A stretch of DNA of 64,000 bases from an uncultured Campylobacter sp. (GTDB lineage Bacteria > Campylobacterota > Campylobacteria > Campylobacterales > Campylobacteraceae): assembly GCF_963518785.1 (NCBI RefSeq), contig NZ_CAUQKJ010000001.1, forward strand, positions 124,001 to 188,000, written 5' to 3'. Under the pieces are notes generated by a model that saw only the letters and a list, made by a program, of their open reading frames with translations, searched no databases and was not told the DNA's origin. How positions within the stretch are numbered: position 1 is the stretch's first letter; every line of letters begins with the position of its first letter. A program made the position numbers and the translations under genes. This document shows positions 51,428-60,428 of the stretch, piece by piece.

Positions 51428-52150
51428 CTAATCGAAATCATAATATAGGCTCCACGCGCCGCTTTGCGGGTTTTTGGCAAACATCAAGCTACCGCCGTCA
51501 ATGACGTTAAGGCCCGCCTTTTCATCGCTTGAGACCTGAAAAACGAACTGATAGCCATCGCCGAAGCTCACTCCCGACTGGCAAAAGGAGGGGTAGCCGC
51601 CGAGCTTCGTGCAGTTGTGATACTCCAGCCCAGCCGTGACGTCGGAATAATAGAGCCCGACCGACCTTTTAAGCTCTAAAATTTCGTGCACGACGTCAGG
51701 CTCCAGCCCGCCGCCATCCCAGCTCGCGACATCGTCCGCGGCAAATTTTGGCTGCAAAGGAAAGGGTCTTATCTGCGAGCGCGGATTTGTAAGCTCCTTT
51801 ATGACGAGCTCAGCCTCATTTTTATACTCGCGGATCGCCCACAGGCCGTCCATATTCTCATCAAATTTGCCGATGAGATCCTGCGAGATGAAGACCGTAA
51901 GCAGCTTGACGCCGTCCAAGACCTGCGGCACGTAGGGCAGCGCGGGCAGGTAAAACTGCGCCAGAGGGAGCATCGGCGCGCCGTTTTTATCCGTCGGTAG
52001 CTCCTCATCCGCCGCGCAAGCGAGCACGCGGCCGATCCAGCACTCATCGATCGCGCCTCGCGACCTCACTCCGCCCGTCTGAAAATAGGTGATTTCGCGC
52101 GCGATCTTGCGCTGCAGCTCCTTAATCTTTTCTTGCAGATCCGTTTGCAT
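51428..52150 (-). CDS. DUF1963-like (YwqG family) protein
   Basis: 240 residues, soluble. After a helical N-terminus (LQEKIKELQRKIAREI) it shows the DUF1963 order: GGVRSRGAIDECWIGRVL, PMLPLAQFYLPALPYVPQVL, LLTVFISQDL, KLGGYPSFCQSGVSFGDGYQ, FVFQVSSDEKAGLNVIDGGS. The GG(Y/W)P block is the family hallmark. Function unknown, though such genes often occur beside SUKH genes in immunity clusters. Divergent from the gene at 52325. Confidence 0.78.
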   Translation of the reverse strand: MQTDLQEKIKELQRKIAREITYFQTGGVRSRGAIDECWIGRVLACAADEELPTDKNGAPMLPLAQFYLPALPYVPQVLDGVKLLTVFISQDLIGKFDENMDGLWAIREYKNEAELVIKELTNPRSQIRPFPLQPKFAADDVASWDGGGLEPDVVHEILELKRSVGLYYSDVTAGLEYHNCTKLGGYPSFCQSGVSFGDGYQFVFQVSSDEKAGLNVIDGGSLMFAKNPQSGAWSLYYDFD

Positions 52151-52324
52151 TCGCGTCCTTTTCGGTTGGAATTTTAGCGCCTTTGTGAAATTATAGCGTA
52201 AATTTTACCCGCCGCCGCGAGCTAAATTTGCAGCGTAAAGAGTTGCGAAAAGTAAGCTTAAAGCTTTTTGAGAGTAAAATTTAAACAGACCATGTAGGCG
52301 GTAAATTTAATCAAAGGAGCGAAA

Positions 52325-52597
52325 ATGACGAAAGATCAGTGCTGCGTCCTAAAGCATTTGACGGCGGGCGAGACGGGCGGTTTTGAGAAGATAGGCGAGA
52401 TGAATGACGGCGAGTTTTTGGATGCGCTTATCGGAAAAGGGCTTGTTTGGATGCTTGACTGGGCCGGCGAGGACGAGACGGGCGATGTGGGCAAATTTAT
52501 CAGCTCTAGGCTAGGTGCGTTGCAAAGCGGCGTGGTCCTAGACTGCGATAAAATTTACGCGAAGCTTTCTTTTAATGCGAGACTTTTAGAATTTTAG
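52325..52597 (+). CDS. Small hypothetical protein upstream of the HEPN-like gene
   Basis: 90 residues, soluble and acidic (GEMNDGEFLDALIGKG, DWAGEDETGDVGKFI). AAAGGAGCG lies in front of the ATG. No family recognised. The stop is 26 bases before the next, AT-rich gene, so cotranscription is likely. Its GC content is like the host average, unlike the next gene. Confidence 0.65.
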   Translation: MTKDQCCVLKHLTAGETGGFEKIGEMNDGEFLDALIGKGLVWMLDWAGEDETGDVGKFISSRLGALQSGVVLDCDKIYAKLSFNARLLEF

Positions 52598-52623
52598 CTT
52601 ATTAGTGAGCGTGGAGGAAAAAT

Positions 52624-54414
52624 TTGATCGAAAAAATACAGCAAATAACGATAACCAAAGATGATTTTTTAGGTATAAACTTAGACGAAATATTAAAAGA
52701 CACAAAATATTTTCATGATTATAGTTCTAAATTCGCGGACTTGTGCGAGGAAAATTTTAAAAACGGGGATTTAAAAGTAAGTAAGGTATTTTATTTATTA
52801 AGGGACGCTTGCTCTATGACCTTAAAACCTAAAAGCACAAATGAGCCGTACGAAGCCGGGTGCATCGTGGGCGATTGCAGATGGGCGATATTAGAGGATT
52901 TTACCGAGCAAGATTTGGAATTTTTCGAGAGTATTTTGGATGAAATAACCGATTGCAGGCTAAAATCAAGGATAGCAGATATTTTATGGATTCTAAAAAT
53001 TCCCAAAAATATAAAATTTTTAGGGATCGCCGTAAATGAATACTTGAAAATATCTCTAGAGCCAAGCTCGCTAAATCAATTTAAGATAGATGCGCTTGAA
53101 AGAGCCATAAAGCTATCGCAGCTATCCAAAATCACAAAAAATCAATACGCCGAAATACTAAATAAAATTTTAGAATGCTTTAATAAAGCGAAACCGACCG
53201 ATCAATACTACTGTTTAAGGATGTCGTATTTATTGGATATCGCGGAGCTGAACAGAAAACTGCAACCAAGCGTAGCTGAAAAATTAGAAAATTTTGCCGA
53301 TACCTTTGCCAAAGAGGGAGAATTTATAGCGGCTATAGACTATTATCAAGAGTCGCAAAAATGGTATAAGAAGCTCAAAAATAGCCGTAAAATAGCCGAA
53401 ATCGCACTTAAAATAGCTAATGTCTTAATAGAAAAAACAAAAGTAAGCGACTCTATATCGTCAAAAATAGACCTAGAGCAAGCACTAAAAGAGCTCAGAA
53501 GCATTCCTGCAAAAGATAGAAATGAGCTCGGAATCGATCAAAAAATAGACGAGATACGCAAGCTGATGGGGCAAAATAACCAAGATATTATAAGCGAAAT
53601 GAGTTTGATTGCTGCCGATAAGATCGATATTTCGCGTTATCAAAATAATGCAAAGCTAGTAGTAAAAGGCAAGCGATTATCTGAAGCGGTATTATGCCTA
53701 GCTAATATCACAGCAAATCCACTATATGAAAATATCAAAAAGTCATCCGAGAATCTTTTAAAGAAGTCTCTTTTTTCAAATTTTATTACTCAAATTTACG
53801 TAGATGCCGACGGAAGAAAATTGTCGCAAATAACTACAAAAGATGACCGATTAAAACATGAAATGTACCAGCAATATAATATGCATGTCAAGTTGGCGGT
53901 AGACGGCAGAATATTGCCTGCATTTTGGCAAATTTTAGAGGAACATAGAGTGTCTATGCGTTTCATTTATGATATTTGTAGAAGCTCTAGCGTGGTTCCT
54001 GCAGACAGGGTGGATATCTGGGCGCAAGGTTTATATTACGGTTTTGATAGAAACTTTTTGGTTTCAAGCCATTTGCTGATACCTCAAATAGAGCATTTGG
54101 CGAGAATTTTACTGCAACAAGAAAAAATCCCTACGACTACTATCGATGAGTACGGCATAGAATCGGAAAAAAGCATAAACTCGCTTTTGCAAGAACCAAA
54201 AATATATGAATTGCTCGGGAGAGATTTGACGGAAGAGCTAAAATTTTTACTAACGGAGCCGATGGGACTAAACTACAGAAATAAAATATGTCATGGACTG
54301 GTCAGCGAATCTCCAAACAGTGCTGATGTTTATATTTGGTGGCTTTGTCTTAAACTGGTGGTTAATAATTGTGTTTTGTATACAAATATAGGACCAATAA
54401 ATTTAGAATTTTAA
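52624..54414 (+). CDS. Large protein with C-terminal HEPN-like (DUF4209-type) domain
   Basis: 596 residues, start TTG 52624 with GGAGG upstream. The first 330 residues are helical and repeat-like (AALDYY-like FIAAIDYYQESQKWYKKL), possibly TPR-type. The end holds LNYRNKICHGLVSE, which contains R-x4-H as in HEPN ribonucleases, followed by VYIWWLCLKLVVNNC; this combination I associate with DUF4209. The gene is clearly AT-richer than its neighbours and uses AAA/ATA codons heavily, a sign of horizontal transfer. HEPN proteins often act as RNA-cutting effectors in abortive infection. A defence role is inferred only. No signal peptide or membrane segment. Confidence 0.72.
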   Translation: MIEKIQQITITKDDFLGINLDEILKDTKYFHDYSSKFADLCEENFKNGDLKVSKVFYLLRDACSMTLKPKSTNEPYEAGCIVGDCRWAILEDFTEQDLEFFESILDEITDCRLKSRIADILWILKIPKNIKFLGIAVNEYLKISLEPSSLNQFKIDALERAIKLSQLSKITKNQYAEILNKILECFNKAKPTDQYYCLRMSYLLDIAELNRKLQPSVAEKLENFADTFAKEGEFIAAIDYYQESQKWYKKLKNSRKIAEIALKIANVLIEKTKVSDSISSKIDLEQALKELRSIPAKDRNELGIDQKIDEIRKLMGQNNQDIISEMSLIAADKIDISRYQNNAKLVVKGKRLSEAVLCLANITANPLYENIKKSSENLLKKSLFSNFITQIYVDADGRKLSQITTKDDRLKHEMYQQYNMHVKLAVDGRILPAFWQILEEHRVSMRFIYDICRSSSVVPADRVDIWAQGLYYGFDRNFLVSSHLLIPQIEHLARILLQQEKIPTTTIDEYGIESEKSINSLLQEPKIYELLGRDLTEELKFLLTEPMGLNYRNKICHGLVSESPNSADVYIWWLCLKLVVNNCVLYTNIGPINLEF

Positions 54415-54653
54415 TCGTAAATTTTGAACTAAAATTTTTAAAATCTCTAAATTTTAAAATTCTAAATACAATACGAGCTTGCCGGCTCGCTTATCATAAG
54501 GCTCGCAAATTCTGCCGCAACCGAAGCGACGAATTTATTCGATAAAAATAAGACAAAATTTTCTCTAGAGAGCGCCCGAAAAGAATTCTGATATTAGCGC
54601 GCCCTTAAACGCGCCGTGTTTGAAATCCGAAACCGACGACGTGCGGCGAAAGG

Positions 54654-55610
54654 CTAACTGCGAGCTTTGGCGATGCACGCCTCGATCGCCGCCATCACCG
54701 CTGCGCGAAACCCCGCAGCCTCCAGCGCCGCGAGTCCCTCAATCGTCGTGCCTGCAGGCGAGCAAACCGCGTCTTTGAGCTCCGATGGGCGCTTGCCGCT
54801 TTGCACCAGGCGCGCCGTGCCCTCTACCGCCGCCGCTACCGCGTCGTAGCACAGCGCCCGCGGCAGTCCGCCTCGCACGCCCGCATCCGCCGCCGCCTCG
54901 ATAAAGGCGCACACATACGCAGGCAGGCTACCTGCAATCCCCGTAAATGCAGCAAAGCAAGCCTCGTCTATCTCGTAAAATTTGCCGATTTTGGCGGCTA
55001 GCGCTCGCACGATCTCCCGACTGGCCTCATCAAAATACTCGCCGTAGCACAGCGCCGTAGCCGATGCGCCGATGCCCGCGGCGACGTTTGGCATTGCGCG
55101 GGCTACGAGAACGTCCGCACCTACGATATTTTGGGCGCGCTCTAGCTTGAAATTCGGCGCCAAAAGAAGCAGGATTTTGCCCGCAAGCTCGGGCGCGATC
55201 AGGTGCAAAATCCCTTCGTAGCTAGCGGGCTTGGTCGCGAGCACGATCATATCCGCAGCGTGCGCCAGTTGCGCCTCGTCTTGCAAAATTTGCACGCCGT
55301 AGCGCTTGCGCAAGGCTTCGTTTTTGCTTCTAGCGTAGGCTAGGACTTGAAGCTTCGTATCGGAGTCGGACTGCGCGCAGGCGGAATCACGTTCGTGGCT
55401 CGCAAAATCCTGCTCTAAATTTGCGGAATTCCGCTCGCAAGCGGTAAAATTTTGAGTATCGGAAATAAAATTTCGCCCGCCGTGCGCGAAATTTTCTTTA
55501 TACTCTGCAAAATTTTCTCCGCTCGCCGCGCAATCTCGTCCGCCGGCTCCGCAAAGTGCTGCGATCATCGCCTCGCCCATATTTCCGCCGCCGATAAACC
55601 CCACTTTCAT
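54654..55610 (-). CDS. proC: Pyrroline-5-carboxylate reductase with a low-complexity insertion
   Basis: Last step of proline synthesis. The start is taken as ATG 55610 (AAAAGGAGCG upstream); the frame is open 11 codons further. VGFIGGGNMGEAMIAAL is the NAD(P)H-binding loop at residues 3-19. ATKPASYEGIL, ARAMPNVAAGIGASATALC, FTGIAGSLPAYVCAFIEA and KDAVCSPAGTTIEGLAALE are hallmark blocks; the last is the catalytic signature. At 318 residues it is about 50-60 longer than usual. The excess follows the first helix (from GGRDCAASGENF to SDSDTKL) and sits inside the Rossmann fold, between the first helix and second strand. Confidence 0.92.
   Translation of the reverse strand: MKVGFIGGGNMGEAMIAALCGAGGRDCAASGENFAEYKENFAHGGRNFISDTQNFTACERNSANLEQDFASHERDSACAQSDSDTKLQVLAYARSKNEALRKRYGVQILQDEAQLAHAADMIVLATKPASYEGILHLIAPELAGKILLLLAPNFKLERAQNIVGADVLVARAMPNVAAGIGASATALCYGEYFDEASREIVRALAAKIGKFYEIDEACFAAFTGIAGSLPAYVCAFIEAAADAGVRGGLPRALCYDAVAAAVEGTARLVQSGKRPSELKDAVCSPAGTTIEGLAALEAAGFRAAVMAAIEACIAKARS
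55352..55548 (-). repeat. RAATTY-core insertion in proC, seven-codon units
   Basis: Reads as AEYKENF, AHGGRNF, ISDTQNF, TACERNS, ANLEQDF, ASHERDS: a clear 21-bp period, unlike the 15-bp period in trmA. Most units carry AAATTT or GAATTC at the NF/NS codons. Confidence 0.8.
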
Positions 55611-55748
55611 TTTCGCTCCTTTTAAAGCTAAATTATGCCTCAATGATAGCTCAAAATTTCTTTATCCGCCCTTGCGGCGCGCGGTTTATCTACGTAAAAG
55701 CAAATTTTAGCTACAATCTCGCCTAAATTTTTTAAAAAAGGATGCGTT

Positions 55749-56771
55749 ATGGCAATAAATGTTTTTTACGACAAAGATTGCGATTTGGGTTTGATTAAGG
55801 CTAAAAAGGTCGCTATGATCGGCTTCGGCTCGCAGGGGCACGCTCACGCCGAAAATTTGCGCGATAGCGGCGTAGAGGTCATCGTGGGTCTAAAAAAGGG
55901 CGGCGCGAGCTGGAGCAAGGCCGAGGCAAAGGGCTTTAAAGTAATGAGCGTCGGCGAGGCTACGAAGGCAGCTGATCTTGTAATGATCCTAACGCCTGAT
56001 GAGTTTCAAAACGACATTTTCAAAGCGGAAATCGAGCCAAATTTAAGCGAGGGCAACGCGATCGCGTTCGCGCACGGCTTTAATATCCACTTCGGACAGA
56101 TCGTCCCTCCAAAGGGCATTGACTGCATTATGATCGCTCCGAAAGCCCCGGGCCACACCGTCCGTAATGAGTTCGTAAGCGGCGGCGGCGTGCCGATGCT
56201 GATCGCTGTTTCGCAAAACGAAAGCGGCAGAGCCAAAGAGCTTGCTCTAAGCTACGCAAGCGCGATCGGCGGCGGCCGCACCGGCATCATCGAAACGACT
56301 TTTAAAGCAGAGACCGAGACCGATCTTTTCGGCGAGCAGGCGGTGCTTTGCGGTGGACTTTGCGCACTCATCAACGCGGGCTTTGAGACCCTCGTCGAAG
56401 CGGGATATGAGCCTGAGATGGCGTATTTTGAGTGCCAGCACGAGATGAAGCTGATCGTGGATCTCATCTATCAAGGCGGTATGGCCGATATGCGCTACTC
56501 GATCTCAAACACCGCAGAATACGGCGATTACGTAAGCGGCAACCGCGTTGTAAACGAAAGCAGCAAAGCGGCGATGAAAGAGGTGCTAAAGGAGATTCAA
56601 AACGGCAAATTTGCAAAAGACTTCATCCTCGAGCGCAAGGCGGGCTATGTGCGAATGAACGCCGAGCGCAATATCACGGCAAACAGCTTGCTTAGCAAAA
56701 CCGGCGATAAGCTTCGCGCGATGATGCCGTGGATCGCCAAAGGCAAGCTCATAAACAAAGATAAAAACTGA
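55749..56771 (+). CDS. ilvC: Ketol-acid reductoisomerase
   Basis: Second common step of valine, leucine and isoleucine synthesis. The class I enzyme of 340 residues. The NADPH loop is IGFGSQGHAHAENLRDSG, near residue 24. Metal and substrate motifs are APKAPGHTVRNEF, ETETDLFGEQAVLCGG and YFECQHEMKLIVDLIYQGG. All expected acidic ligands are present. A TTTAAAAAAGGATG ribosome-binding region precedes the ATG. Next to the deacetylase and dprA as in C. jejuni. Confidence 0.96.
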   Translation: MAINVFYDKDCDLGLIKAKKVAMIGFGSQGHAHAENLRDSGVEVIVGLKKGGASWSKAEAKGFKVMSVGEATKAADLVMILTPDEFQNDIFKAEIEPNLSEGNAIAFAHGFNIHFGQIVPPKGIDCIMIAPKAPGHTVRNEFVSGGGVPMLIAVSQNESGRAKELALSYASAIGGGRTGIIETTFKAETETDLFGEQAVLCGGLCALINAGFETLVEAGYEPEMAYFECQHEMKLIVDLIYQGGMADMRYSISNTAEYGDYVSGNRVVNESSKAAMKEVLKEIQNGKFAKDFILERKAGYVRMNAERNITANSLLSKTGDKLRAMMPWIAKGKLINKDKN

Positions 56772-56784
56772 TTTCGGCTGAGCT

Positions 56785-57975
56785 TTGGCTAATACAAATC
56801 CACGCGGGCGCCGCAAAAAGCGCCCGATCAATTACATAGCGATCGCCTTTGTCGTAATCTTATGCTTTTTAAGCGGCGCGGTTACCTATGGGGTTTTGGA
56901 TCTCGTATTTTCGGGCAATAAGGCTGTGTTGCAGCAAAGCTCGCGCAAACAAACTCCCGAGAGCGCTTCCGATTCTCGCGGTAAAAAGCCTCGTTTAAGC
57001 GTTGCGGAGAAGGAAGCGCTGATTCAAAAGGAGCTTGATAAGATCGCCGAGCAAAACGTAACCGCGCCCAAGATGAGCATCGAGCCCGCACGGCAAAATT
57101 CTGCAGGACAAAATTCTTCAAACGGCGATTCGCAAAATTCCGTAAATTCTATGACTTCCTCAAATTCCGCCACCGCGAATTCGGCAAATGACGGATCGGA
57201 CGTAAATTTTACCGCAGCAAATTCCGCTTCAGAAAATTCCATAAATTCTACCGCGCAAAGTCCTGCTTCTAGCGGCGCGGACGATCTTTCTAAATCGCCG
57301 CGCAAGGCTTTGCCCGCAGGTTCTCGCGCAAAGCTAGCGATCATCATCGACGACGTAGGCACCGACGAGCAGGCGCAAAAGATCGCCGCTTTGCCCGTGC
57401 GAGTGACGCCGTCCATCTTCCCGCCGGAGTATCAGCGCAAGGACACGCGCTCGCTCGCTCGCGGCTTTGAGCATTACGCGATCCACCTGCCGATGGAGGC
57501 GAGCTCTGCCAAAAACAACTCCGCGACGCTGCGAGCCTCGGATAATTACGAGAAGCTGCGCGGCGTCATAGCCAAGCTGCGCGCGGACTTTCCGAACGCT
57601 AAATTTATAAATAACCACACCGGTTCTAAATTTACAGCCGACGAGCGCGCGATGCAAAATCTGCTGCGCGCGATGAACGAACATGGATTTTTATTTATCG
57701 ACTCGCGCACAAGCCCCGCTACCAAGGCCAAGGCGGCGATGAATGGGCTAGGCATGCGATACGTGCATCGCGATGTGTTTTTAGATAATCAAAACAGCGT
57801 CGCCGCGGTGCGCAAAAAGCTGCGCGAAGCCGTCGCGCTTGCTAAAAAGCAGGGTTACGCCATCGCTATCGGCCATCCCAAAAGCTCCACTCTGCGCGCG
57901 CTTGCAAACAGCGCCGACATCCTAGGCGAGGTCGATTTGGTCTATTTGGACGAAATTTATGAGTACTACGAGTGA
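56785..57975 (+). CDS. Divergent polysaccharide deacetylase family protein with periplasmic linker
   Basis: The start is TTG 56785, 13 bases after ilvC, with only a weak ribosome-binding site. Of 396 residues, about 12-32 form one membrane anchor (YIAIAFVVILCFLSGAVTYGV). A charged stretch follows, then an Asn/Ser-rich linker (about residues 100-165). The last 220 residues are the divergent deacetylase (DUF610) domain: AKLAIIIDDVGTDEQAQ, VTPSIFPP, YAIHLPMEA, INNHTGSKFT, FIDSRTSPATKA and AIGHPKSSTL. The His and Asp positions seen in this family are kept. Likely periplasmic, acting on or near peptidoglycan; substrate unknown. Overlaps dprA by 17 bases. Confidence 0.87.
   Translation: MANTNPRGRRKKRPINYIAIAFVVILCFLSGAVTYGVLDLVFSGNKAVLQQSSRKQTPESASDSRGKKPRLSVAEKEALIQKELDKIAEQNVTAPKMSIEPARQNSAGQNSSNGDSQNSVNSMTSSNSATANSANDGSDVNFTAANSASENSINSTAQSPASSGADDLSKSPRKALPAGSRAKLAIIIDDVGTDEQAQKIAALPVRVTPSIFPPEYQRKDTRSLARGFEHYAIHLPMEASSAKNNSATLRASDNYEKLRGVIAKLRADFPNAKFINNHTGSKFTADERAMQNLLRAMNEHGFLFIDSRTSPATKAKAAMNGLGMRYVHRDVFLDNQNSVAAVRKKLREAVALAKKQGYAIAIGHPKSSTLRALANSADILGEVDLVYLDEIYEYYE
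57088..57262 (+). repeat. RAATTY-core linker in the deacetylase gene
   Basis: Units RQNS, GQNS, SQNS, SSNS, TANS, AANS, SENS, mostly five codons apart, with AAATTC or AAATTT in nearly all. It lies in what should be a disordered periplasmic linker, where such units would be tolerated. Confidence 0.7.
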
Positions 57976-58747
57976 GCTTAGTTTTAAAATTCCAAGCTTA
58001 GCAAGGCTCGGTGCGAGCGAGCCTGCACAGCTGTATTTTAGGGGCGAGCCGGCGATGTTACAAAAGCGCCGCATCTCGATCGTGGGCTCGCGTAAGATGA
58101 GCGTTTATAGCAAAAATTTGATCCTGCGCCTTGCGCGTGCTTTGAGCGATGCGGACTTTTGCATCGTAAGCGGCGCGGCGATCGGTTGCGACATAGCCGC
58201 GCATGAAGGAGCGTTTCCAAATACGATCGCGGTTTTTGGAAATGGCCTTGATCAAATTTATCCAGCGCAAAACGCCGCCATGATCGGCAAAATTTATGAG
58301 CGTAGCCTCGCGCTTAGCGAATATGAGGACGGCGTGAGCGCGCGCGGATTTCAGTTTTTGCAGCGCAACCGCATCGTCGTGGCGCTGTCCGAAGCGCTGA
58401 TCGTCGCTCAGGCAGAGCCCCGCAGCGGCTCACTGCAAAGCGCGCGCCTGGCTCGCGAGATGGGGGTGCCCGTGTACGTGCTGCCGCACCGCATGGACGA
58501 GAGCGCGGGAACGAACGATCTGCTCGCAAAATCTCAGGCGCAACTAATCGCGGATTTTGGCGAGTTCGTAGCTTCTTTGGCTCCACAGACGACGCAAAAC
58601 ACTGAGCGCGCACGGGATGAGGTGATGGAATTTTTAGCGCTAAATTCCGATCTGCAAGCGGCGATCGAGCGCTTCGGCGATAAAATTTACGAATACGAGC
58701 TTGAAGGCAGGATCGAAATTTTAGGCGCAAAGATAGTGGCAAAGTAG
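57959..58747 (+). CDS. dprA: DNA processing protein DprA (Smf)
   Basis: 262 residues. It binds incoming single-stranded DNA in natural transformation and loads RecA. The Rossmann-like domain has RISIVGSRKMSVYS, FCIVSGAAIGCDIAAHEGA, TIAVFGNGLDQIYP and FQFLQRNRIVVALSEALIVAQAEPRSGS (given in parts: RNRIVVALS, VAQAEPRSGS, SLQSARLAREMGVPVYVLP). The usual GSRxxS and GxAxGxD motifs are present. It overlaps the deacetylase gene, so it is expressed with it. Its presence indicates that the organism is, or was, naturally competent. Confidence 0.94.
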   Translation: MSTTSELSFKIPSLARLGASEPAQLYFRGEPAMLQKRRISIVGSRKMSVYSKNLILRLARALSDADFCIVSGAAIGCDIAAHEGAFPNTIAVFGNGLDQIYPAQNAAMIGKIYERSLALSEYEDGVSARGFQFLQRNRIVVALSEALIVAQAEPRSGSLQSARLAREMGVPVYVLPHRMDESAGTNDLLAKSQAQLIADFGEFVASLAPQTTQNTERARDEVMEFLALNSDLQAAIERFGDKIYEYELEGRIEILGAKIVAK

Positions 58748-59589
58748 CTGGTGAGCGACGTTTGCTCGCTATGACTTGCGCACCGCCGCTCGCCGGTACG
58801 GCTTGTTTGCACGGCGCATAGTCTGCGCAGCCGGTGTTTAAATTTAGAAAAAAGGCGGCTCGGTAAAATTTTACTTTCCGCAAGTCCCGCTCGAGCTTAA
58901 AACAAACCCGCGCGGCTTGTTTTTGTGCAGCGCCGCTTGCCTCCGCTTGCGGTAATGATCGGTTTGTGAATGCTTCTCGCGATCTATAAATACTTTGCGG
59001 TGCGGAATTTAAGCGTTAAAATGCATGAAATTTTCTGAAATAGCGTTTAAATGTTTGTTTGCCTATCGTGCTAAATTTTTGCGGGTAAATTTGGCTGCGG
59101 ATTTCAGTGCGAGTGTGGTAGGCTAAATTTGCCGCAAGGGAAAATTTTGATCGTAGCAGTAAAATTTACGAGCTATAAAGCGTGGAGGGGCTTGTATCTG
59201 CTCCGCCGCGTGAGTGCGGGTTTGCTTTAAAATTTTGATTTTACGTGGGGTGGGTTGGTTGCACGTCCGGCATCTGTACGGCAAGGTTTATGCCCGCCGT
59301 GAGTTTGGGTGTCGCTTATGTGCGGCTCGCGCGGATGTAGCGGGGGTGTGCTGAGCCGGGCGTGGCGATCGAAATTTTAAAATTTGAAGCTCGTGGCACG
59401 CTAAATTTAATAGCTCGCAAGCGCCACGAGCGAGTGAAATTTATTATGCCTATTTTGTATGAAATTTCATAAAATTCCACGGTGGAATTCTGCGATGAAA
59501 TTTAGCTATGAAATTTCGATCGCGAAATTTCCGCGATAGAATTTTAATGGCGTAATTCTGCGAAATTTGATATTAGTAAAGGATGAAAT
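58748..59589. other. Gene-free 840-bp gap between dprA and ruvX
   Basis: No gene found. RAATTY-rich towards its right end, with AAATTTC/GAAATTT runs at 59450-59575. In C. jejuni these two genes are, as I recall, nearly adjacent, so this gap is an expansion. Confidence 0.5.
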
Positions 59590-59982
59590 TTGATAGTTGC
59601 AATCGATCTTGGGCTTAAACGTATCGGCGTGGCGGCGGCACCGGATGATAAGACGCCGCTTCCGTGCGATCCGATCCTGCGCAAAAACCGTATCCAAGCC
59701 GCGCGCGAGCTAAGCGAGCTGCTGCGCGAAAAGGGCGCCAGCGTGCTAGTGCTGGGCGTGCCGCGCGGCGGGGCGAGCGAGGATGAGATGAGCAGGCGCA
59801 TACGGCACTTCACCTCGCTGCTTGATTTTGATGGCGAGATAAAATTCCAAGATGAGAGCTTTTCGAGCGCCGAAGCGGCGGAGTTTGCGAGTAAAGGCGC
59901 TAAGGGTGGCGGCAAGGACGCGCGCTTTGATAGCATCGCCGCGATGATAATTTTGCAGAGGTTTTTGGCGAGTAAGGGTTAG
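59590..59982 (+). CDS. ruvX: Putative pre-16S rRNA nuclease / Holliday junction resolvase homolog
   Basis: 130 residues of the YqgF/RuvX family (RNase H fold). The first catalytic Asp is in IVAIDLGLKRIGVAAA (DxG motif near residue 5), and the later acidic residues are in KFQDESFSSAEA and DARFDSIAAMIIL (final Asp). VLGVPRGG is the usual middle loop. The start is TTG 59590, with AAAGGATG upstream; the ATG in that region is out of frame. YqgF matures the 5' end of 16S rRNA in E. coli. Confidence 0.9.
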   Translation: MIVAIDLGLKRIGVAAAPDDKTPLPCDPILRKNRIQAARELSELLREKGASVLVLGVPRGGASEDEMSRRIRHFTSLLDFDGEIKFQDESFSSAEAAEFASKGAKGGGKDARFDSIAAMIILQRFLASKG

Positions 59983-60428
59983 GCGCGTGTGCAGTGATGT
60001 AATTTGCGCGCGGCGGCGCAAGAGGAAATCGTCGCTCGTCTATTTTGTCGCCTTTTGAAGGCCTGCGGAATTTTACTTGCTCACCTAAAACAGACGGAAT
60101 TTTATGCTCATTAGAAAATGGTAAAATTTCATTACCCGCTAAAGCTTGATATAATTTTGCTTTGCCTGCAAAGAGTCTGTGGAATTTATTTTGGCGGTAG
60201 CCGTAAATGACGCTTTAGGCGGTTAAACCGAGCGAGATTGACGGCGGTTTGAACTTTAAGTAGTGAGGTTTATGCATTTTGGCGATTTGTGTTTGCGCGC
60301 ACGGCTGCTATTTTAAGTTTTTTTCAAGGTCTATTTAGACGCAAAGAACGCTAAGCAAAATTGCAAAAACGCGGATGCATCATAGAACAGGGTGTAAATT
60401 TGAGATAAATTTCATTTAGGGAGCGGTT
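59983..60428. other. Intergenic, no gene
   Basis: About 445 bases without a gene. No clear promoter motif; TTGATATAATTTTGC near 60148-60162 is a possible -10 region. Confidence 0.4.

Noticed and set aside
58314..58883. Reverse frame of 189 codons opposite dprA
   Set aside because: Very Arg/Ala/Pro-rich antisense of a certain gene, with no homology-like motifs.
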